7,068 bases of DNA from an uncultured Lysobacterales bacterium (GTDB lineage Bacteria; Pseudomonadota; Gammaproteobacteria; Xanthomonadales; SZUA-36), in the NCBI GenBank assembly GCA_937995275.1, contig CALKKN010000316.1, positions 1 to 7,068 of the forward strand, given 5' to 3'. Of the stretch, positions 1 to 4,662 are shown piece by piece; position 1 is the stretch's first letter; each line of letters opens with the position of its first letter. The notes beneath the pieces were generated by a model. That model was not told where the DNA came from. It did not search any database and worked only from the letters and a program-made list of their open reading frames with translations. The position numbers and the translations under genes were made by a program.

Positions 1-213
1 TGTTCATGGAAGAAGCCTAGCAGAATGGCTGCATTTCGCAGGATGACAGCGGAATGTTAACGCCGGAGACCTGGCCTGATGATCCGCACATCGGCGGTTC
101 GAATTCGCTCATAGCCATTGAATTTGATCTTCGACAACGATTACCATCGCTGCCCTGTTACTCTTGAACCCCCGGTTCTTCTGTTTTCCACCACTCCCAA
201 GGAGAGAAAGTCC
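1..213. other. Gene-free left edge and leader of first gene
   Basis: I find no supportable gene here. All three forward frames close early (stops near 16-18, 44-46 and 58-60), so at most the last ~19 codons of an upstream forward gene could lie at the edge, and nothing in them is recognisable. The stretch before 214 should carry the promoter of the first gene, but no hexamer pair stands out; TTGAAT at 118-123 has only a poor -10 partner (TTACCA, 141-146). Confidence 0.5.
196..208 (+). promoter_or_regulatory. Ribosome binding site of the tandem-module secreted protein
   Basis: CCCAAGGAGAGAA holds a strong Shine-Dalgarno core (AGGAG, 200-204) nine bases before ATG 214. It decides the start: the same frame is open from 118, but the residues that would be added precede a perfect signal peptide and are not led by any ribosome site. 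The same 13 bases recur before the DUF3604 gene at 4648-4660. Confidence 0.8.
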
Positions 214-801
214 ATGAAATCCCGTATTGCCATCCTGGCCGCCGCACTGGCGCTCGGCCTGAGCCTGCCCGCATTGCTGCTGGCCGGAAGCGAAACTGCC
301 AAGTCTGAAAAACCGTCGATATCCGCCACCCAGAAAATGCAGGTGGTGACGGTCGTGGAAGCCATCGATTACGAGGCCAAAACGGTCACCCTTAAGGGGC
401 CGCAGGGAAATACCCAGACCATCACGGCCAAAAACACGCCCAACCTCGAAGAGGTGCAGGTCGGTGACCAGGTTAACGTCGAGTACCTGCAGAACGTGAC
501 CATCGAGGTGTTCGCCAACGACGGCGCAGAGCCCAGCGAGGGCGTGATGACGGCGAAGGCCGTGAATGCGCCCGACCAGGCTCCAGGCGGCGTGGAGATG
601 ACCACCCGCGTCGTCACCGCTACGGTGGCGGAGATCAATCTGGAGGCCAACACCTTCAAACTGAACTTGCCGGGCGGCGAGATCCGGGAGTTCACCGCGG
701 TGAATCCCGAAAACCTGAAAAAGGCCGCAGTCGGGGACCTGGTTGTGGCCACCTATACGGAAGCGGTCGCGATCTACCTGGCCGAGGTTCCGAACGAGTA
801 A
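214..801 (+). CDS. Secreted protein with two tandem beta-rich modules
   Basis: Function unknown; 195 residues. Residues 1-25 look like a Sec signal peptide: basic start (K2, R4), then a hydrophobic run through L23, with likely cleavage near A24-G25. There is no lipobox cysteine and no cysteine at all, so it is probably a soluble periplasmic protein. The mature part is two copies of one module, about residues 44-99 and 133-189. Each starts with a VVT strand, has an acidic strand-turn (EAIDYEAKTVTL / AEINLEANTFKL), a GP or PGG turn, a [T/P]xNL[E/K] segment, a V-G-D turn and a final strand ending Tx-IEV or AVAIYL. A Pro/Gly/Ala linker (101-130) joins them. The pattern resembles single-module proteobacterial periplasmic proteins of unknown function that I recall from memory. 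It stands alone, convergent with the GTPase gene. Start chosen from the ribosome site and signal peptide. Confidence 0.85.
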   Translation: MKSRIAILAAALALGLSLPALLLAGSETAKSEKPSISATQKMQVVTVVEAIDYEAKTVTLKGPQGNTQTITAKNTPNLEEVQVGDQVNVEYLQNVTIEVFANDGAEPSEGVMTAKAVNAPDQAPGGVEMTTRVVTATVAEINLEANTFKLNLPGGEIREFTAVNPENLKKAAVGDLVVATYTEAVAIYLAEVPNE

Positions 802-813
802 ATCACTTCTTTG

Positions 814-841
814 CCGGCCCGCTCCGCCCGGAGCGGGTCGG
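814..841. terminator. 12-bp hairpin between convergent genes
   Basis: CCGGCCCGCTCC (814-825) and GGAGCGGGTCGG (830-841) pair over 12 positions (11 Watson-Crick, one G-U) around a GCCC tetraloop. It starts 13 bases after the stop of the tandem-module gene and 62 bases past the stop of the GTPase gene on the other strand, so it may end transcription from both sides. Neither strand has a T-tract after the stem, so it is not a textbook intrinsic terminator. Confidence 0.55.
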
Positions 842-902
842 AATGGGATTGACCGCACACAAACCCGTTCATGGCCTGTTGTGTCGACACGCTCAAACCG
901 GT

Positions 903-1922
903 TTACAGGTGCAACTCGACAACGTCGCCGTCTTCGACCGGATGGTCCGGGCCGGTCTGCTGGCCGTCGAAGACGTTGCCGCCCCACATGCGGGCGAATT
1001 TCAGGTGGCGGGCGATGTCCCGGTGCACCAGCCTGGCGACATCAACAACAGTGTCTCCCCGGCGCACCGTGAACGGCTTGTCCATGTCGGCGGGCTTGCC
1101 CGGTGATTTCGTGTAGACCCGCACGATCTCGAGCGCGCCGAACAGGAACGGCCCCAGCTCCTCCAGGCCCTCGCCGGTATCGGCCGAAACGGTCAGCGCC
1201 GGGAACCGCAGCCCGAGCAGTTCCTCCAGAACCTCCACTTCGCCGGGGTCAGGATCGAGGTCGCACTTGTTGGCGATCAGCAGCGCGGGCAGTTCGAGCC
1301 GAAACGGATCATCTCCGCCGGGCGGGGTACCCGTTTCCCCCGGCAGGCCCGGCCAGCGGTCGCGCAGAAAGATTTTTTTCTCCTCCAGGCGTTGCATGAT
1401 TGCTGGAATCTGGTCGACACACTCCGGGTCATTCACATCGATCACCAGCAGGACCCCGTCGGCGGGCTGCAGCGTGGCGACCAGCCACGGCTCCATGAAC
1501 TCACCGGAGACCGGCGGCAGGTCCACGAGCTGGAAGTGGATGTCCTCGTGTGGAAGCATGCCCGGCACCGGCAGGTGCGTCGTGAACGGATAGGGACCGA
1601 TCTCGGTTCGTGAGCCGGTCAGGCGCGCGTGCAGGCTCGACTTTCCGGCGTTCGGCGGCCCCAGCAACGCGATCTGCGCGGCGCCTTCCGGACGAACGAC
1701 GTGCGACGGACCGCTCCTCCGACCGCCTTTCTTCGGGGCGCTCAATTCCTCGGTGAGTTGCTTGATGCGGCTCTTGATGTCGGCCTGCAGGTGCTCGGTG
1801 CCCTTGTGCTTCGGAATGGTCCGCATCATCTCGCGGAGGCATTCGAGCCGCTCGCGGGGTTCGCGAGCCTTGCGGAAGGCGTCTTCGGCCTTCTTGTACT
1901 CCGCTGTGACGTTGGTGGGCAT
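903..1922 (-). CDS. DRG/Obg-like GTPase with C-terminal TGS domain
   Basis: Cytoplasmic P-loop GTPase of the Obg-HflX class, closest in architecture to DRG proteins; 339 residues. In order: a charged helical N-terminus (1-60) with the segment IPKHKGTEHLQADIK; the G domain with G1 GPPNAGKSS (88-96), G2 threonines T114-T115, G3 DLPP (134-137), G4 NKCD (218-221) and G5 SAD (246-248); then a TGS domain (about 277-339) with VHRDIARHLKFARMWG and the closing EDGDVVELHL. TGS domains in DRG, ThrRS and SpoT relatives bind RNA or ribosomes, so a translation-related role is likely but inferred. G3 has proline where DxxG has glycine. A Gly/Pro-rich stretch (190-206) lies between G3 and G4. No clear Shine-Dalgarno precedes ATG 1922; the start is kept because no other in-frame start is available and the N-terminus looks structured. 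It lies 121 bases downstream of the sortase gene, same strand. Confidence 0.93.
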   Translation of the reverse strand: MPTNVTAEYKKAEDAFRKAREPRERLECLREMMRTIPKHKGTEHLQADIKSRIKQLTEELSAPKKGGRRSGPSHVVRPEGAAQIALLGPPNAGKSSLHARLTGSRTEIGPYPFTTHLPVPGMLPHEDIHFQLVDLPPVSGEFMEPWLVATLQPADGVLLVIDVNDPECVDQIPAIMQRLEEKKIFLRDRWPGLPGETGTPPGGDDPFRLELPALLIANKCDLDPDPGEVEVLEELLGLRFPALTVSADTGEGLEELGPFLFGALEIVRVYTKSPGKPADMDKPFTVRRGDTVVDVARLVHRDIARHLKFARMWGGNVFDGQQTGPDHPVEDGDVVELHL

Positions 1923-2043
1923 ACGGACCCATCTTAAGTCACCGGGCGGAAGTAATCAGCCAGAGCGCTGTCGCCCGGAATGCCGTGGAACCTCGCCCTG
2001 ATCGAGATGGCGACAAACGCCCGATCCGATAAGAAATTGCGGC

Positions 2044-2694
2044 CTACCGGGGCGTGGCCCGCACGATGTAGCGCTTCGGGGCGTTGCCGACGAAGTAGAA
2101 GGGGTAGCAGGTGACGATCGTCAGCATCCGCTCGTCGGTGGGGTCCAGCACGGAGACATCGGACTTGGGCACGATGGTGATCGAGTCCACGCCGTAGCGG
2201 TCGACGCCCTGCGGCGTCTGGACCTCGATTTCGTCCCCGACCTGCATGTCCTTGAGGCCCCGGAAGAACCCGTCACGGTGGCCCGAAAGCCCGAGATTGC
2301 CGGAATCGTCGCGCAGCTTCGCCATGCCCTTGATCCTGCCCACGCCGCGGTTGAGGTTGTACTCGTCCGTACCGTTGTAGATGGGAACCTGGATGTTGAG
2401 CTTCTCAATGGTCAGGATGCCCAGTGCCGGCGCGCCGTCCTGCGCGAGGGCCTCCCGGTAGTCGTCGACACGCGCGCCGTTCCACAGCGACTTGTCGGGC
2501 TCGCCGTACTGGGTGAGCACGGTGTCGCCGGTCCACGGGTCCTGGATCCAGACCGGAATCTGCGGCGCCTGCCGGAATCCCCCTGGCACGGTATCGGCGC
2601 CGAGCGGAGGCACTGCCAGCAGCAGAGCGAAGGCGCACAGGCAAATACGCACCTGCAGCCAGCCCAAAGTCCGAAGCCCTTTCGATGCAGTCAT
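2044..2694 (-). CDS. Class D-type sortase
   Basis: Cysteine transpeptidase of the sortase family, 216 residues, expected in the inner membrane facing the periplasm. Residues 13-32 form a signal or anchor segment after a basic N-terminus (K5, R8, R16). The catalytic domain runs from about 88 to 213, with LGILTIEKLNIQVPIYNG (first strands), LNRGVGRIKG, the histidine motif SGHRDGFF (H139), the cysteine motif VTCYPF (C196) and R208 in KRYIVRA, so all three active-site residues are present. The TLxTC-YPFYFVGxAPxRYIV pattern is that of class D sortases, including those of Gram-negative bacteria. These cut a C-terminal sorting signal and join it to an amine. No substrate with such a signal is in the window. 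Start at 2694, not the in-frame ATG at 2748: a good ribosome site is nine bases upstream, the signal segment follows at once, and a TATGAT box would lie inside the longer version. Confidence 0.93.
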   Translation of the reverse strand: MTASKGLRTLGWLQVRICLCAFALLLAVPPLGADTVPGGFRQAPQIPVWIQDPWTGDTVLTQYGEPDKSLWNGARVDDYREALAQDGAPALGILTIEKLNIQVPIYNGTDEYNLNRGVGRIKGMAKLRDDSGNLGLSGHRDGFFRGLKDMQVGDEIEVQTPQGVDRYGVDSITIVPKSDVSVLDPTDERMLTIVTCYPFYFVGNAPKRYIVRATPR

Positions 2695-2703
2695 GGTCGA
2701 CAA

Positions 2704-2708
2704 CCTCC
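2704..2708 (-). promoter_or_regulatory. Ribosome binding site of the sortase gene
   Basis: On the minus strand GGAGG (within AGGGAGG, plus coordinates 2704-2710) lies nine bases before ATG 2694. It favours this start over the ATG codons at 2748 and 2736. Confidence 0.75.
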
Positions 2709-2727
2709 CTCGCGTGCCAGTCGGATG

Positions 2728-2756
2728 ATCATACATTTTCACCGTCATGAATTGAA
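2728..2756 (-). promoter_or_regulatory. Probable sigma-70 promoter of the sortase gene
   Basis: Read on the minus strand: TTCAAT (plus 2751-2756), a 17-base spacer, then TATGAT (plus 2728-2733), five of six matches to the -10 consensus. Transcription would begin near 2720, giving a leader of about 26 bases that contains the ribosome site. The -35 is poor, so this rests mainly on the -10 box and its position. Confidence 0.45.
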
Positions 2757-2781
2757 CCTGCTCCCCCTACAGTGGTAACGT
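2752..2781 (+). promoter_or_regulatory. Weak promoter candidate for the membrane protein/fusion protein pair
   Basis: TTGAAC (2752-2757) followed after 18 bases by TAACGT (2776-2781). The -35 is fair, the -10 poor. It shares bases with the -35 of the opposite-facing sortase promoter. If used, the leader before ATG 2797 would be only about ten bases, which agrees with the lack of a Shine-Dalgarno there. Confidence 0.25.
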
Positions 2782-2796
2782 GCTGCCTTCACAGTT

Positions 2797-3255
2797 ATGC
2801 CGCGGACAATGAACGAATCATCGGTCACCATCGCCCACGAACACCTGCCGTTCTACATCACGGGGCCGGGTGAATCCGACATCCTGTTTACCGCGGTGGC
2901 CATTGCGCTGGTCGCCATCATCATTGGCTTCGGGGCCCTGTACTTCACCATCCAGGCCATTCCCGACCGCATGGTGGAAGGCGCCGGCAAGGCCCAGATG
3001 CAGGTGGTGGGGCTGCTGGGGCTGATCTCGCTGTTCACGATGAACAACCTGTACTGGATCGCCGCGATCCTGCTGGCCGCCATCCGTATTCCGGATCTGT
3101 TGACGCCGCTCACCGAGATCGCCCGGGCGCTGCGGGCCGGCGCACTGACGGGCGGCGTACCGCCGGGCGGCCACCCGGCCATCGAGGCTGCGGGCGCCGA
3201 GCGGGTATCGCCAGAGCCGGAGCGCGGCACACCGGGGCCGACCAACCATGCTTGA
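2797..3255 (+). CDS. Small two-helix inner-membrane protein, partner of the fusion protein (DUF3302/YiaW-like?)
   Basis: A 152-residue membrane protein of unknown function. It has two clear hydrophobic helices, about 29-51 and 68-97, split by a short polar loop with QAIPDRMVE, and the second includes LLGLISLFTMNN before YWIAAILLA. The last ~38 residues (115-152) are a Pro/Gly/Ala/Glu-rich tail that looks unstructured. The layout and the IPx...LFT segment recall YiaW (DUF3302) of E. coli, which sits beside the HlyD-like YiaV just as this gene sits beside one; the family match is from memory and is not secure. Its stop overlaps the start of the fusion-protein gene (ATGCTTGA), so the two are surely cotranslated. 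No clear ribosome site precedes ATG 2797; ATG 2809 (residue 5) is an equal alternative. A role in assembling or regulating the exporter is inference. Confidence 0.85.
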   Translation: MPRTMNESSVTIAHEHLPFYITGPGESDILFTAVAIALVAIIIGFGALYFTIQAIPDRMVEGAGKAQMQVVGLLGLISLFTMNNLYWIAAILLAAIRIPDLLTPLTEIARALRAGALTGGVPPGGHPAIEAAGAERVSPEPERGTPGPTNHA

Positions 3256-4474
3256 GCTGTTCTTCAGTTTCCTGATCACGGTAGTCCCCGACTACCTCTA
3301 CCGGCGCAACAAGCAGGGCAAGCGCCTGGGCCACGAGATCACACTGTTCAACGTGTGGTACGAACTGCGCTGGGGCATCACCAGCTGCGCGGTGCTGGCC
3401 ATCACGCTGATTTCCGTGATCTTCTACTTCCACCCCACCGCGATCAACGTCACCTCGCTGTTCCGCACGGTCACCATCCTTTCGGACCGGCCGGGCCGCG
3501 TGGCCGAGGTCTACGTTCAGAACAACCAGGACGTGCGCGCCGGCGACCCGATTTTCCGGCTGGACACCAGCCGCCAGGAGGCCGCTGCGGAGACCGCGCG
3601 CCGGCAGATCTACGAAATCGAGGCGGCGATGGTACTGGCCGAGTCGGAGCTGGCCGCGGCCGAGGGCAACATCCAGGCGGCACAGGGCCTGCTGCGCCAG
3701 GCCCGCGATGACCTGACCCGCCGCGAAGGCATGCGCCGCGCCAATCCCAACAGCGTCAGCGAGCAGGAAGTGGAGTCGCTGCGCGCACTGGTCGAAAGCC
3801 GCCAGGGCGGGGTGGATGCGGCCCGTGCCCAGCGCGACGTGGTGCAGGCGCGCAAGGACACCCTGTTGCCGGCACAACGGGCCAGCGCCCTGGCGGCCCT
3901 GCTGCAGGCGGAGAACGAAATCGACAAAGCGACCGTCTTCGCCGGCACCGACGGCAACGTACAGCAGTTCAAGTTGAAGCCGGGTGACATCGTCAACCCG
4001 ATCCTGCGCCCGGCCGGCATCCTCGTGCCTTATTCATCCGGCATCGGCCGCTTCCAGGCCGCATTCGGCCAGATTTCGGCCCAGGTGATCGAGGTGGGCA
4101 TGGTCACCGAGGTGACCTGTGCGTCCAAACCGCTGACCGTCATTCCGATGGTCGTCACCGAGGTCCAGGGCGCCATTGCCGGCGGCCAGTTGCGGCCGAC
4201 GGATCAGTTGATCGACATCGCGGACCGTCAGCGCCCGGGCACCATCATGGCGGTGCTGGAACCCATCTTCGAAGGGCACGCGGACGCCATCCCGGCCGGC
4301 AGCATCTGCGCCGGCGTCGCCTACACCAGCCGGGCCGCGGAGCGCGAGGCCGGCGAAATCACGGGCTTCGGCGCCTTCATTACCGCCGTCGTGGACGGCA
4401 TGGGCATCGCCAACGCCCTCGTCATCCGCGGACAGGCCCTGCTGCTGCCCATTCGCGCGCTGGTGTTCAGCTGA
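3248..4474 (+). CDS. HlyD-family membrane fusion protein (YiaV/YibH-like)
   Basis: Periplasmic adaptor subunit of an efflux or secretion system, 408 residues. N-terminal cytoplasmic segment with a short hydrophobic stretch (2-18) and a basic patch (RRNKQGKR, 19-26); one transmembrane helix at about 42-61; first half of the lipoyl (barrel-sandwich) domain at 73-106, with PGRVAEVYVQNNQDVRAGD; a long alpha-hairpin, Ala/Gln/Arg-rich, 107-228; second lipoyl half 229-262, with GTDGNVQQFKLKPGDIVN; then a beta-barrel and membrane-proximal part to about 362, and a hydrophobic C-terminus (LLLPIRALVFS). C291 and C354 lie in the periplasmic part and could form a disulfide. The usual partners, an inner-membrane transporter and a TolC-type channel, are not encoded here; the only partner seen is the small membrane gene it overlaps by 8 bases. 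Substrate unknown. The start depends on coupling; no strong ribosome site is seen. Confidence 0.93.
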   Translation: MLELFFSFLITVVPDYLYRRNKQGKRLGHEITLFNVWYELRWGITSCAVLAITLISVIFYFHPTAINVTSLFRTVTILSDRPGRVAEVYVQNNQDVRAGDPIFRLDTSRQEAAAETARRQIYEIEAAMVLAESELAAAEGNIQAAQGLLRQARDDLTRREGMRRANPNSVSEQEVESLRALVESRQGGVDAARAQRDVVQARKDTLLPAQRASALAALLQAENEIDKATVFAGTDGNVQQFKLKPGDIVNPILRPAGILVPYSSGIGRFQAAFGQISAQVIEVGMVTEVTCASKPLTVIPMVVTEVQGAIAGGQLRPTDQLIDIADRQRPGTIMAVLEPIFEGHADAIPAGSICAGVAYTSRAAEREAGEITGFGAFITAVVDGMGIANALVIRGQALLLPIRALVFS

Positions 4475-4523
4475 GTGCGATAACAAGGCATCTCGCCTCC
4501 CTTCTTTCGCCCATTCCCGGATT

Positions 4524-4545
4524 GCTTTGGGTGCCTACCCGAAGC
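4524..4545. terminator. 9-bp hairpin downstream of the fusion-protein gene
   Basis: GCTTTGGGT (4524-4532) pairs with ACCCGAAGC (4537-4545), with one G-U, around a GCCT tetraloop. It lies 50 bases after the stop at 4474 and before the promoter of the next gene, where a terminator is expected. There is no T-tract on either side, so termination is inferred from shape and place. Confidence 0.4.
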
Positions 4546-4575
4546 TGCAAAGGTAAGCGACTCTGATTGAAGTCA

Positions 4576-4603
4576 TTGGCGCAAATGATTTTCGGCGTAG
4601 TAT
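4576..4603 (+). promoter_or_regulatory. Candidate promoter of the DUF3604 gene
   Basis: TTGGCG (4576-4581), a 16-base spacer and TAGTAT (4598-4603); each hexamer matches the sigma-70 consensus at four of six places. The local sequence is richer in A/T than its surroundings. A start near 4610 would give a leader of about 50 bases. Confidence 0.35.
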
Positions 4604-4621
4604 TGTGCGCATAGTTGCGCC
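4578..4621. repeat. Perfect 7-base inverted repeat around the DUF3604 promoter
   Basis: GGCGCAA (4578-4584) and TTGCGCC (4615-4621) are exact reverse complements 30 bases apart. The left arm overlaps the proposed -35 and the right arm lies just after the expected transcription start. A palindrome TGCGCA (4606-4611) sits between them and shares the GCGCA core. This layout suits a regulator binding two half-sites, but no regulator is in the window, and chance cannot be excluded for arms this short. Confidence 0.4.
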
Positions 4622-4647
4622 TCTACATATATGCGCTTCTACTTCTA

Positions 4648-4660
4648 CCCAAGGAGAGAA
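4648..4660 (+). promoter_or_regulatory. Ribosome binding site of the DUF3604 gene
   Basis: CCCAAGGAGAGAA contains AGGAG (4652-4656) six bases before ATG 4663. It fixes the start at 4663 instead of the in-frame codons from 4615, and the 4663 product begins with a clean signal peptide. Confidence 0.85.
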
Positions 4661-4662
4661 TC

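Noticed and set aside
93..116. tRNA-like T-arm: GGCGG TTCGAAT TCGCT followed by CATAGCC
   Set aside because: The T-arm can pair (three Watson-Crick and two G-U), but no anticodon arm fits upstream, no matching 5' acceptor strand is present and no CCA follows. Taken as chance; a degraded tRNA end or attachment site cannot be shown.
364..380. LPGGE (residues 152-156) in the tandem-module protein as a sortase signal
   Set aside because: It is inside the second module, is not followed by a hydrophobic helix and basic tail, and does not match LPxTG.
881..904. Adjacent palindromes GTGTCGACAC (881-890) and AAACCGGTTT (895-904)
   Set aside because: Both are perfect but short, and lie at the 3' ends of convergent genes, not in a promoter. 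No regulatory role can be argued.
109..987. Long minus-strand open frame of 292 codons opposite the tandem-module gene
   Set aside because: It lies antisense to a gene with a signal peptide, good ribosome site and a repeated module, overlaps the GTPase C-terminus, and its protein is Arg/Gly/His-rich in the way of a GC-rich shadow frame.
1942..1978. Inverted repeat CCGGGCG (1942-1948) / CGCCCGG (1972-1978) between sortase and GTPase genes
   Set aside because: Only 7 pairs with a 23-base loop and no T-tract; short GC-only arms like these are expected by chance in GC-rich DNA. It could still be a weak terminator or leader structure.
3110..3877. Minus-strand open frame of 255 codons opposite the fusion-protein gene
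   Set aside because: The sense strand encodes a full HlyD-type architecture; the antisense product has no recognisable domain and is low-complexity at its C-terminus.
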